Source of the DNA: RBG-13-68-16 sp050018455
GTDB taxonomy: Bacteria; Acidobacteriota; Thermoanaerobaculia; Thermoanaerobaculales; Thermoanaerobaculaceae
DNA: 64,000 nucleotides
Direction of reading: 5' to 3'
Assembly (NCBI GenBank): GCA_050018455.1
Contig: JBEKAA010000002.1
Coordinates: forward strand, 128,548-192,547
Part shown: positions 16,579 through 24,650 of the stretch, piece after piece
Position numbering within the stretch: the stretch's first letter is position 1
Layout of the letters: each line of letters starts with the position of its first letter
Made by a program: the position numbers and the translations under genes
The notes under the pieces: model-generated
The model's input: only the letters and a program-made list of their open reading frames with translations
Databases searched by the model: none
What the model was told of the DNA's origin: nothing

Positions 16579-16700
16579 GCGCCGCCGAGAGTGGGCCAGA
16601 TGCAAGGAAGGCGAGCGGCGAGCAGCGGAGCCTAGCCGGAGGCTAGGTGAGCATGCGAGGCGCGAGCCTGACGCCGCAGATGGTCCGCTATCGGCGGCGC
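16579..16700. repeat. 122-bp imperfect palindrome (REP/MITE-like element)
   Basis: The element begins GCGCCGCCGA and ends with its exact reverse complement TCGGCGGCGC. The next 15 nt inward also match in inverted orientation at most positions (GAGTGGGCCAGATGC against TAGCGGACCATCTGC), and the centre is a CCTAGCC-GGA-GGCTAGG hairpin. It has no coding capacity. It sits between tmRNA and the end of the acyl-CoA dehydrogenase gene, where it could also act as a terminator. No second copy was seen in this window. Confidence 0.6.
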
Positions 16701-16706
16701 CTTTAA

Positions 16707-17906
16707 CTACTCCTTGGCGAAGTGCTCGACCGTGACCGCCAGGTGCCCGCCGATCGCACCGGCCTCGCGCGTCAGCGCGCGCCCGATGACGACCCGCTGG
16801 ATTTGGTTCGTGCCCTCGTAGATCTGAGTGATCTTCGCGTCGCGCATGTACTTCTCGATCGGGTAGTCCTGGCAGTACCCGTACCCGCCGAAGAGCTGGA
16901 CCGCGTCGGTCGTGACGCGCATCGCGGTATCGGTCGCCAAGACCTTGCACATCGCGGCGAGCCTGGAGACGTTCGGGATGCCGGCATCGATCGCGCGCGC
17001 GGCGGTGTAGACCAACTGCCGGGCCGCCTCGACCTGGATCGCCATGTCCGCGAGCATGAATTGGATCGCCTGGAACGACATCACGCTCTGCCCGAACTGC
17101 TGGCGCTCGGAGGTGTAGCGGATCGCCCACTCGAGCGCCCCCTGGGCGAGGCCGACCGCCTGCGCGGCCACGCCGGGCCGGGCACGGTCCAGGGTCATCA
17201 TCGCGTTCGCAAACCCGGCGCCCTCCTTGTCACCGAGCAGGGCCGCCGCAGGCACGCGGCACTCCCGGAAGTGCAACTCGTGGACCGGGACGCACCGGAT
17301 GCCCATGAGCTGCTCCCGTTTTCCGATCTCGAATCCCGGCGTGCCCTTCTCAACGATGAATGCCGACGCGCCCCGAGTGCCGCGCTCGGGGTTGGTGGAC
17401 GCATAAACCGTGTAGATGCTGGCGGCGTTCGCGTTGGTGGTCCATTTTTTCTCGCCGTTGAGAACGAAGCCGTCACCGTCACGCACCGCGCGGGCCCTCA
17501 GCGAGCCGGCGTCCGACCCGGATGCCTTCTCGGATAGCCCGAACGCGATGAGCCTCTCGCCCTTCGCGATCGCGGGCAGGTACCGGCGCTTCTGGTCTTC
17601 CGTCCCACCCAGGACGATCGGGAACGAGCCGAGCGCGTTGACCGCGTACGCCACGCCCATCCCCCCGCATGCGCGCGACAACTCCTCCACGACGATGCAC
17701 ATGTCGAGCACGCCCGCACCGTGGCCGCCGTACGCCTCGGGGACCCATATCCCCATCAGGTCGTACTCCTTCAGCGCCGCGATCACGCTCCACGGGTATT
17801 CGCCGGTGCGATCGAGCTCTGCCGCCACTGGGCGCACGTACTTCTCGGCGACCTCGCGGGCGCGAGCCTTGTACTCTTGGGTCCTGGCAGGAAGCAGTTC
17901 CTTCAT
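16707..17906 (-). CDS. Acyl-CoA dehydrogenase
   Basis: The 399-residue flavoprotein oxidises acyl-CoA to enoyl-CoA, passing electrons to ETF. All three ACAD domains are present: N-terminal helices, the beta domain with FGLSEKASGSDAGSL and KKWTTNA (FAD-binding), and the C-terminal helical domain with RQQFGQSVMSFQAIQFMLAD and QLFGGYGYCQDYPIEKYMRDAKITQIYEGT split over the active site. The catalytic Glu is expected in the YEGTNQIQR segment. The start is ATG 17906 behind a run of G residues; TAGAAT at 17937-17932 is a likely -10. It is divergent to an aminotransferase. The substrate (short chain or branched) cannot be told. Confidence 0.93.
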   Translation of the reverse strand: MKELLPARTQEYKARAREVAEKYVRPVAAELDRTGEYPWSVIAALKEYDLMGIWVPEAYGGHGAGVLDMCIVVEELSRACGGMGVAYAVNALGSFPIVLGGTEDQKRRYLPAIAKGERLIAFGLSEKASGSDAGSLRARAVRDGDGFVLNGEKKWTTNANAASIYTVYASTNPERGTRGASAFIVEKGTPGFEIGKREQLMGIRCVPVHELHFRECRVPAAALLGDKEGAGFANAMMTLDRARPGVAAQAVGLAQGALEWAIRYTSERQQFGQSVMSFQAIQFMLADMAIQVEAARQLVYTAARAIDAGIPNVSRLAAMCKVLATDTAMRVTTDAVQLFGGYGYCQDYPIEKYMRDAKITQIYEGTNQIQRVVIGRALTREAGAIGGHLAVTVEHFAKE

Positions 17907-17931
17907 GAGATCCCCCCCTCGTGGTGCCGAC

Positions 17932-17980
17932 ATTCTACCCCGCGACGGTGGTGCGGTGGGGGGCCCGGGCGTGCGAGAAT
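17932..17980. promoter_or_regulatory. Divergent promoter region: acyl-CoA dehydrogenase and aminotransferase
   Basis: On the minus strand TAGAAT (17937-17932) precedes the dehydrogenase start by 25 nt with a G-rich ribosome binding site between. On the plus strand GAGAAT (17975-17980) precedes GTG 17996 by 15 nt with GCGGAG between. No -35 boxes stand out. Confidence 0.35.
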
Positions 17981-17995
17981 CCGAGCGGAGCGCCA

Positions 17996-19159
17996 GTGTT
18001 TTCCATTCGGGTTCCGCCGGGTCTCGCGCCCAACCGCATCGCCACCGAGCTGGCGAGGTCTTCGCCCCGCTTCGACCTGACCGTGTCGAACCCGACCCGG
18101 TGCGGCATCCCGTACCCTTCCGAGCTGCTCGCCGCTCTCGCCGACCCGGCCGGCCTCACGTACTGCCCCGACCCTCGCGGCCTGGTGGCGGCGCGAGAGG
18201 CCGTCGCTACCGAGTACGGGCGATACGGCGCAGCGGTCGACCCTGCCCGTGTCGTGCTCACCGCTTCGACGAGCGAGGCGTACGCGTTCCTGTTCAAGCT
18301 CCTTGCGAACCCGGGAGAGGGAGTCCTCGTGCCGTCGCCCTCGTACCCTCTGTTCGAGCACCTGGCCCGGGTCGAGGGGATCGAGGCCATCCCGTACCAT
18401 CTCAGCCCGGAGTTCGGCTGGAGACCGGACATTCACCAGCTCGCGGCCGCCCCGTCAGGAGTCCGCGCCGTCATTGTGGTACACCCCAACAACCCGACGG
18501 GTTCGCTCGTCCACCCGGATGATGCCGCAGCCCTGGCAGAACTCGCGGCTGCGCGCGGGTGGGCGGTCGTGGCCGATGAGGTCTTTCTCGACTATCCCCT
18601 CGATGGCGGGCCTGGCGCCGGTCGGACATTTGCCAGGACCGAAGGTGCGCTCACGTTTACGCTGGGCGGCCTTTCGAAGAGCGTCGGTCTCCCTCAGCTC
18701 AAGCTCGCGTGGCTCGTCGCGAGCGGCCCGGTCGATCTCGTCGAGACCGCGCTGGAGCGTCTCGAGTTCATCGCGGACACCTTCCTCTCAGTGGCCACAC
18801 CGGTCCAACTCGCGCTGCCCTCGCTTCTTCGCCAGGGGGCGGCGGTGCGCGCGACGATCCTGGACCGGTGCCGCCGCAACCTCGCGGCGCTCCGGCAAGC
18901 GGCATCCCGCGTCCCCGCGGTCGCCGTGCTGGAACCCGGCGGAGGGTGGAGCGCCATGCTGCGGGTTCCGGCGATCCTCTCCGAGGAGGATCTCGTTCTC
19001 GGTTTGCTCCAAAAGGACGGCGTCGCCGTTCACCCGGGCTACTTCTTCGACTTCCCGATCGAGGGCATCCTCGTGCTCAGCCTGCTGCCGGAGAGTGCCC
19101 TCTTCGTCGAGGGAGTGGAACGCCTCCTCGCTCGCGTCGGGACGCACCTCGCCTGCTAG
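17996..19159 (+). CDS. Class I/II pyridoxal-phosphate aminotransferase
   Basis: The 387-residue protein is a fold type I aminotransferase. Visible features are TVSNPTRCG, YCPDPRGLVAAREAVA, TASTSEAYAFLFK, VVHPNNPTGS (NNPTG), VADEVFLDYPL and the PLP lysine in LGGLSKSVGLPQLKLAW. The substrate is not evident. GTG 17996 fits a GCGGAG ribosome binding site; ATG 17921 would add an unconserved extension running back into the divergent promoter. Confidence 0.88.
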   Translation: MFSIRVPPGLAPNRIATELARSSPRFDLTVSNPTRCGIPYPSELLAALADPAGLTYCPDPRGLVAAREAVATEYGRYGAAVDPARVVLTASTSEAYAFLFKLLANPGEGVLVPSPSYPLFEHLARVEGIEAIPYHLSPEFGWRPDIHQLAAAPSGVRAVIVVHPNNPTGSLVHPDDAAALAELAAARGWAVVADEVFLDYPLDGGPGAGRTFARTEGALTFTLGGLSKSVGLPQLKLAWLVASGPVDLVETALERLEFIADTFLSVATPVQLALPSLLRQGAAVRATILDRCRRNLAALRQAASRVPAVAVLEPGGGWSAMLRVPAILSEEDLVLGLLQKDGVAVHPGYFFDFPIEGILVLSLLPESALFVEGVERLLARVGTHLAC

Positions 19160-19165
19160 CCGGAT

Positions 19166-19591
19166 CTAGTCTTTATAGAGCCAGCCCGCCACGAGCGTCG
19201 CCAGGATCGCCCCGATCAACAGGTCGAGCATCCACCCGAGCGCTATGAAACGGGAGAACGGTGCCCACGCTGCGAGCGAGAATGCGATCGGAAACCCGCT
19301 CGCGAATCCGAGCCCGGCGCCCACTCTGAGCGCCGTACCCGGCCCCGCACCGCGGGTCGTTCGCGCCCCCGCGTACAGCCACGCGGCGATCAAGGCGAGG
19401 ACGAACAGCACGACGAACCAGGCAGGAACGAAAAATGGGTAGCGGGGTTGCACGAGGAGTGTCCCCGCCTTCTGAGCCACGGCGTAGCGCGGCACCAGGA
19501 TCACCATGTTGATGACCGTGCTCCACACCACCCAGACGATCCACCCCACCAGAGCCCCGAGCCAGACCCTCCGGGTATTGACCTGTGCCAT
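19166..19591 (-). CDS. Small four-helix membrane protein, unknown function
   Basis: The 141-residue product has four hydrophobic segments at roughly 10-33, 55-75, 85-110 and 115-138, with a short polar N-terminus and KD at the C-terminus. It shows no catalytic motif and I do not recognise the family. GAAGGAGG lies a few bases before ATG 19591, a strong ribosome binding site. It is convergent with the aminotransferase (6-nt gap). Confidence 0.65.
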   Translation of the reverse strand: MAQVNTRRVWLGALVGWIVWVVWSTVINMVILVPRYAVAQKAGTLLVQPRYPFFVPAWFVVLFVLALIAAWLYAGARTTRGAGPGTALRVGAGLGFASGFPIAFSLAAWAPFSRFIALGWMLDLLIGAILATLVAGWLYKD

Positions 19592-19899
19592 GGCGAACCT
19601 CCTTCGTTGAAAGCCCGTTTAGCGTAGCACGAGGTCTCACCGCGTCAACCGACTCCGCAGAGGCGTCGATGGGTCACCGAGTCCAGGCTAGGGCTCTACC
19701 TGCTCCAGCAGCTGAAGGAACCGCTCGTAGGGGAGCGCCTGCCGTGGGCGTCGTGGACGCTCTCGAGGCGCAGACGGGTCATCGGCACGAACGTCGGCAC
19801 CGGCCACCTCCGGGGTTCCACTCCTCAATTTTGGGCCGCGGCGACGCAGGCGAAAGCGACCAGGCGCCCGCGCGCTGCTAAGCTTCGAGACTGGGATCG
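19592..19899. other. 308-nt intergenic region, no gene identified
   Basis: The stretch separates two divergent genes. It holds the ribosome binding site and a TACGCT -10 candidate of the membrane protein, and TAAGCT (19879-19884) before trmL. On the minus strand, two adjacent frames read as a plausible peptide if joined (ESVHDAHG then RQALPYERFLQLLEQVEP), which may be a remnant of a small gene, but neither frame alone is convincing. No RNA gene or repeat was recognised. Confidence 0.5.
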
Positions 19900-20412
19900 A
19901 TGACGACGCCGACAGTCAATGTCCACGAAACCTCCGGGCCAGCGCAGCAGAAGGACCTCCACGTGGCGCTGGTGACGCCCGAGATCGCCTGGAACACCGG
20001 CAACGCCGGCCGGACGTGCCTCGCCGCCGGGGCGGAGCTTCACCTGGTGCGGCCGCTCGGGTTTTCCCTCGAGGAACGCGAGGTCCGCCGCGCCGGCGTC
20101 GACTACTGGCCGCGGGTTCAGCCTGTAGTGTGGCCGGCGTGGGCGGACTTCGAGGCTGCGCTCCCGGAACTCGGGGAGCCTTTCTTCTTCTCCGCCGAAG
20201 CGCCGCGCGAGCTCTGGGACGTGCGTTTCCCCAAGAAGTCGGTCCTCATCTTCGGACGCGAGAGCGGCGGCCTGCCCGACGAACTGCGCCGCCGCCACAC
20301 CGAGAGATTCGTCTGCATCCCGATGGCCGACACGAGGATGCGCTCCCTCAACCTTTCGACGGCCGTGGCCATTGCCCTGTACGAGGCATTGCGCCAGCGG
20401 CGGCGGACCTGA
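19900..20412 (+). CDS. trmL: tRNA (cytidine/uridine-34 2'-O)-methyltransferase
   Basis: TrmL is a SPOUT-class enzyme that methylates the ribose of the wobble base in certain leucine tRNAs. The 170-residue protein shows the knot motifs: TPEIAWNTGNAGRTCLA, FGRESGGLPDELRRR and the C-terminal IPMADTRMRSLNLSTAVAIALYE (split knot). Its first 18 residues are not conserved; a lower start at a later codon is possible but no ATG offers it. The leader is short (TAAGCT at 19879-19884). Confidence 0.92.
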   Translation: MTTPTVNVHETSGPAQQKDLHVALVTPEIAWNTGNAGRTCLAAGAELHLVRPLGFSLEEREVRRAGVDYWPRVQPVVWPAWADFEAALPELGEPFFFSAEAPRELWDVRFPKKSVLIFGRESGGLPDELRRRHTERFVCIPMADTRMRSLNLSTAVAIALYEALRQRRRT

Positions 20413-20549
20413 CCGGTGGCCGCAGCGCAACTTCTCATGGCGTGCGACGTACCACCCGGCGGTCAGTGTCGCCACGACCCTACCGCCATCGGCTCGAACA
20501 CCGATGGCGCTGCGGCAGGCGTTCGTTCGAGGTCCAGATTGGAGGTTGC

Positions 20550-21755
20550 ATGCGTCGTACCTACTCGTCCATGGACCGGGCTCTTGACCTGAGCCGCCGC
20601 GAGTTCGCCAAGGTGATCGGGGGAGTCGCGGCGGTCGCGGGAGGGCTGGTGCTCGGAGTTCCCTCGTTCGGCGAGGAGAAGGACAGGCCGGTCGAGGTCG
20701 AGACGAACATCGCCGATTTCATGAAGGTGTCGAAGACGGCACATTCACTCCCAGGTCCGTTTCCGGGGAGGGTGGCCAAGGTTACGGACCCCCGCTCGCT
20801 CGCCGGGGATGCCGTCGATGCCAAGATCGTACGGGAGATGCTGGAGCGCGGCGTCCGCACGCTCACCGGCGCCAGCATGAAGAAGAGCTTCGCCATGTTC
20901 TTCGCGCGGGACGACGTGGTGGGACTCAAGGTCAACCCCGTCGGCGCGCCGCTCATCAACACCAAGCCGGAGCTCGCCGAGGCCGTGATTCGCTGGCTCG
21001 TGGACAACCGGCTGCCGAAGAGCAACATCGTGATCTGGGACCGCTTCGATTACATGCTCAAGGATGCGGGGTTCACTCGCGACCGCTTTCCCGGCGTGCG
21101 CATCGAGGGCCTCCAGACGATGGACGAGGAGGGCAACCGGTGGCGCGACGAGACGGGGAGCCACGTCTCGGCCGCCAACTTCGACACGACCGCGTACTAC
21201 TTTGCGAAGGGCATCGTGGGCAAGGGCGTCAGGGGGTACAAGGACGACGAGTTCTACCTCAACCAGCACGTCTTCGCCGGCGAATACTCGTACTTCGGGA
21301 AGCTGATCACGACCCGGCTCACGAAGATCGTCAACCTCGCCGCGTACAAGAACACCGGCAACGGTATCTCGATGGCGACAAAGAACGTGGGGTTCGCGGC
21401 CATCTGTAACACGGGAAGGCTCCACGCGCCCCTGTTCTTCCGGGTGTGCACAGAGGTCCTCGCGGCACCTTGGGTTCGCGACAAGCTCGTGCTCAACGTC
21501 ACCGACGGGCTGCGGGCGCAGTACGACGGCGGCCCCGACAAGGACGAGAAGTTCGTGTACCCGAACCACTCCCTTTACTTCGCGACCGACCCGTTCGCTC
21601 TCGACATGGTGTGCCACCGGGAGATCGTCGCGAAGCGCAAGGCGATGGGGATCGCGGTCAACGAGCACCCGAAGTTCACCGAGTATCTGTTCTACGCGGA
21701 GAAGCTTGGGCTCGGCGTAGCAGACCCGTCCAGGATCACGGTCGTCCCGGCATGA
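20550..21755 (+). CDS. Tat-exported DUF362 protein
   Basis: The 401-residue product starts with a twin-arginine signal, SRREFAK at 15-21, followed by a hydrophobic stretch (VAAVAGGLVLGVPSF), so it is exported folded. The mature part belongs to DUF362: VVGLKVNPVG, LITTRLTKIVNLAAYKNTG and an end segment with NHSLYFATDPFALDMV. Many DUF362 proteins carry 4Fe-4S clusters, but no CxxCxxC set is seen here; Tat export still suggests a cofactor. Its stop overlaps the next ATG, so it forms an operon with the secreted protein downstream. GGAGG precedes ATG 20550. Confidence 0.82.
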   Translation: MRRTYSSMDRALDLSRREFAKVIGGVAAVAGGLVLGVPSFGEEKDRPVEVETNIADFMKVSKTAHSLPGPFPGRVAKVTDPRSLAGDAVDAKIVREMLERGVRTLTGASMKKSFAMFFARDDVVGLKVNPVGAPLINTKPELAEAVIRWLVDNRLPKSNIVIWDRFDYMLKDAGFTRDRFPGVRIEGLQTMDEEGNRWRDETGSHVSAANFDTTAYYFAKGIVGKGVRGYKDDEFYLNQHVFAGEYSYFGKLITTRLTKIVNLAAYKNTGNGISMATKNVGFAAICNTGRLHAPLFFRVCTEVLAAPWVRDKLVLNVTDGLRAQYDGGPDKDEKFVYPNHSLYFATDPFALDMVCHREIVAKRKAMGIAVNEHPKFTEYLFYAEKLGLGVADPSRITVVPA

Positions 21756-22642
21756 GACGTCTTTCCGCCGCCCCCATCGTCTTCGTCCTGGCCGCTCGGG
21801 CCTTCGCATCGGGAGACGCCTCTCTCTTCCCGTCTTCCGGATCGCTCAAAGGCTGGAACCCGGAAGGGCCGGCCAAGGTCTTCGCCGGCAGCGGGCTGTA
21901 CGGTCACATCGACGGCGGAGCCGAGATCTTCTTCGAGTTCGGGTTCGAGGAGCTGACCGTCCAGCGGTACTCCAACGGCCGAGGATCCATCGACGTCGAG
22001 ATCTACAGGATGACCGATCCCACCGCCGCGCTCGGGATCTATCTCCAGAGGTGCGGCAATCGGTGCGAGGAGCCGGTCATACATCGCGGCTTTCCGACGT
22101 ACACCTCCTGGGGACGCACCCAGTTCATGGCTTCCCAGAATCGTTTCCTCGTGATCATCACCGCCGACTCAGGCGACCAGCGAACCGTCACGGCGCTGTC
22201 GGCCTTCGCGTCCGACGTGGCGCGGCGCTTGCCACCGGGCCGGCCACCCGATCCTGGCGATAGGCTGCCGCCGGGGTCGGTGACGGGCTCGGTGCGGGTG
22301 ATCCGCGGGCCACTTGCACTCCAGGCGATCATCACGCTGGGTGAAGGTGACGTCCTCCAACTCCGCAGCACGGTGACGGCCATCGCGGCGGACTATGCGA
22401 CCGCTTCCGGACAGCCCGCCTGTACGCTGATCCTCGTTGATTACCCCGACCAGGCCGCCGCGATCACCGCCTTCGCCCACCTGCGGGGGAACCTCGACCC
22501 CGAGATCCGGGTCCTGGGCGGAGATGAGCAAGCGTTCGTGTTTCGCGACTACGGGGGCAAGTTCGGCTCAGCCGTCGTGACCGATCGACGCCTCACCCTC
22601 CGGCTGAACCTCCAGACCGAGCCTGGGCCAAGGCCCCGGTAG
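21752..22642 (+). CDS. Secreted DUF6599-like protein
   Basis: The 296-residue product has a Sec signal (IVFVLAARAFASG) and two similar halves. Each half has a pattern of the kind AEIFFEFGFEELTVQRY and VEIYRMTDPTAALGIY in the first, and a strand-rich LILVDYPDQAAAITAF in the second. I recognise it as like the DUF6599 group found beside DUF362 genes; function unknown. The 4-nt ATGA overlap indicates translational coupling to the Tat protein, so the two likely act together in the periplasm. Confidence 0.7.
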   Translation: MRRLSAAPIVFVLAARAFASGDASLFPSSGSLKGWNPEGPAKVFAGSGLYGHIDGGAEIFFEFGFEELTVQRYSNGRGSIDVEIYRMTDPTAALGIYLQRCGNRCEEPVIHRGFPTYTSWGRTQFMASQNRFLVIITADSGDQRTVTALSAFASDVARRLPPGRPPDPGDRLPPGSVTGSVRVIRGPLALQAIITLGEGDVLQLRSTVTAIAADYATASGQPACTLILVDYPDQAAAITAFAHLRGNLDPEIRVLGGDEQAFVFRDYGGKFGSAVVTDRRLTLRLNLQTEPGPRPR

Positions 22643-22673
22643 CGGCGGCACCGCAATTCACCGCCCTCCTCCT

Positions 22674-23987
22674 TCAGCCAACCTGGCGCCGGGTCTGATC
22701 CAAGAGAAACAGGTTCGCGGCGACGCGGCCAAGCAGAATCGCAACCGCGGCCGCGACCGCGCCCACAAAATCGAGCCCGACCACCGCGATCGCGAGAATT
22801 GTGATGATGCCCGACACCTCGACGACCGTCGCCCACGTGACGGTGGCGGTGCGCCGCGCGTGCACGAGTTGCGAGCGCTGGAAGGAGAGCAGCACCTCGA
22901 GCCCGGGCATCACGGCCAGTACGCAAAGAGGAGGCAGCGCGAACCGCGTCAGCTCGGGCGAAAGCCCCGAAACGACGCGGAACCATCCCGCCGCGAGCGG
23001 CGTCAAGGCGACGAATCCAAGCGCTCCGGCCAACGTCACGGCCAGAATCCACGCGAAGCGACGGAGCGCCTCGACCCCTTCCCGATCGTCGCTGAGGAGG
23101 GCGATCCCGACCTCCTGGTACGCGATCCCGCCGGCGCGGAACGCGAACACGAGCGAGGTGACCACGGGCATCACCGCGAGTGAGTCCAGAGCGGCGCGGC
23201 TCCGACCAAGGAAGAACGTCACCAGTGGGTTCACACCGAGGGTCATCATCGAGGTGAGGGCGAGTGGGGTGTAGAAACGGACGATCGCCCGGGTTGTCAG
23301 TCGCGCCGAGGACCGTTGGCCTTCATCACCGCGCAGGAGCTGCCGCACCGCCGCGCGAGCCATGAACCGGCTCGCGACGGCTTCCGCCACGACCCCGGCC
23401 GACAGCGCCGCCGCCCCGACGAAGGCGCCGTTCATGGCTGTGAAAGAGTAGAGGGTCGCTGCCGTCGCTCCCATGGCCACGACCCTCACGACCGTTCCGT
23501 ACGCAACCCGCCTCGTGAGGTTCGCGCGGATGAGAACGCCCTGGTAGAAGCGCCGGTAGCCGATCGCCGCTGGCCACGGAAGCAGGATCGTTGTGGCGCC
23601 GTGCGTCAGCGTTGCGACCTCCCGCGGGAGACCGATTAGGGACTCCGCGATGAAATGGAACGCGGAAGGGACCAGCAGCAGGGCCATCACGAGCGTGATC
23701 GCACCGTTGAGCGCATAGGCAAACCGCCGCAAGGCAAGGAAAGCCTGCCGGTCCGTGACGAGCGCGACGCCGGCACTCATCATCATGATGATCGGCGACT
23801 CGATGAGCATGGCGAACGAGAACGCCACACCGTACGCGGCCAGGTTGAACTTGGGTTCGCCCAGCCGAGCGATCACGGCCGCAAGGAACGGCCCTTCCAC
23901 GGACATCATCAGCCAGGTGGCTGCGAGCGGGGCCCAGAATCGTGCGATTCGGCGCGTCGTCAGGGGGCTGGCTTCATCCACATTCAT
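22674..23987 (-). CDS. MATE-like multidrug/solute transporter
   Basis: The 437-residue protein has about 12 hydrophobic segments in two repeats, as in the MOP superfamily. Features include an N-terminal RFWAPLAATWLMMSVEGPFL and a second-half start RFYTPLALTSMMTLGVNPLV, the two aligning with each other as internal duplications do. It may belong to the ANKH/MATE-like branch. Direction (export) is inferred from the family. The substrate is unknown. It is convergent with the preceding gene and lies 93 nt after a lipoprotein gene on the same strand. Confidence 0.78.
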   Translation of the reverse strand: MNVDEASPLTTRRIARFWAPLAATWLMMSVEGPFLAAVIARLGEPKFNLAAYGVAFSFAMLIESPIIMMMSAGVALVTDRQAFLALRRFAYALNGAITLVMALLLVPSAFHFIAESLIGLPREVATLTHGATTILLPWPAAIGYRRFYQGVLIRANLTRRVAYGTVVRVVAMGATAATLYSFTAMNGAFVGAAALSAGVVAEAVASRFMARAAVRQLLRGDEGQRSSARLTTRAIVRFYTPLALTSMMTLGVNPLVTFFLGRSRAALDSLAVMPVVTSLVFAFRAGGIAYQEVGIALLSDDREGVEALRRFAWILAVTLAGALGFVALTPLAAGWFRVVSGLSPELTRFALPPLCVLAVMPGLEVLLSFQRSQLVHARRTATVTWATVVEVSGIITILAIAVVGLDFVGAVAAAVAILLGRVAANLFLLDQTRRQVG

Positions 23988-24080
23988 GATCCGGGTGCGG
24001 TCGGCGCAGCGGTCATTGATCGTGGGAGAGTGCGCCCGGCCGCCGTCCTTCGCGGTGCGGTCCCCGCCGAAGCGGACGAG

Positions 24081-24485
24081 CTACTTGTACCGAATCGCGA
24101 CTGCGACGATCTGCCGTCCATAGACGGGGTGCGCGTTGCGCGCCCACCACGGCCCATCGACGATGGTCCCGATGCGCCTGGTCTTGTCGGCCACGAGAAC
24201 GACTGCGTCCGCACCCATCTTTGCGGCTTCGACGCGGATCGCCTGCTCCATGTCGGCGACCGACGGACTCCCGGAAGGCTCGAGAACCACCTCGCCCAAC
24301 TGCTCGTGGGGACGGCGCGGCGGGTGCCGGAGGATCTCCACGCCGTTCGGGTCGGTCGGACCGAACTGCGGCACCCCGAGGTAGCGCGTCGAAGAAACCG
24401 AGATCGTGGTGCAGCCGCCGAGAAATGCCATGGCGAGCAGAAATGCAAGTCCGGTGACTGTCCTGCACACATGCTTGTTCCTCAT
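24081..24485 (-). CDS. Small lipoprotein, YbjQ/DUF-like fold
   Basis: The 134-residue product has a lipoprotein signal ending LAMAFLGGC, so Cys22 or thereabouts is lipidated and the protein is membrane-anchored. The mature domain (GVEILRHPPRRPHEQLGEV, VEAAKMGADAVVLVADKT) resembles the short alpha/beta heavy-metal-binding YbjQ-like or RcsF-like folds seen in many lipoproteins, though key cysteines are absent. Role unknown. ATG 24485 is chosen because it begins the signal sequence. Confidence 0.72.
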   Translation of the reverse strand: MRNKHVCRTVTGLAFLLAMAFLGGCTTISVSSTRYLGVPQFGPTDPNGVEILRHPPRRPHEQLGEVVLEPSGSPSVADMEQAIRVEAAKMGADAVVLVADKTRRIGTIVDGPWWARNAHPVYGRQIVAVAIRYK

Positions 24486-24650
24486 GGCGATGCCCTCCCG
24501 GGAACGACAACCCGCCCCACCTTGAGTGTGACGAAGCTCCACCGTCCAGGTTAACTTGTCGTGCGGTCCCGGTGGTCCGGCGCTGGATGATCCCGATCCC
24601 ATTTCTTGCTCCCGTGGCGGTGCCCCGCCGAATTTTCGCAAGGGTAGCGC

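Noticed and set aside
20016..20549. Upstream extension of the DUF362 frame running through trmL
   Set aside because: It is the alternate frame of trmL; the Tat signal and GGAGG place the start at 20550.
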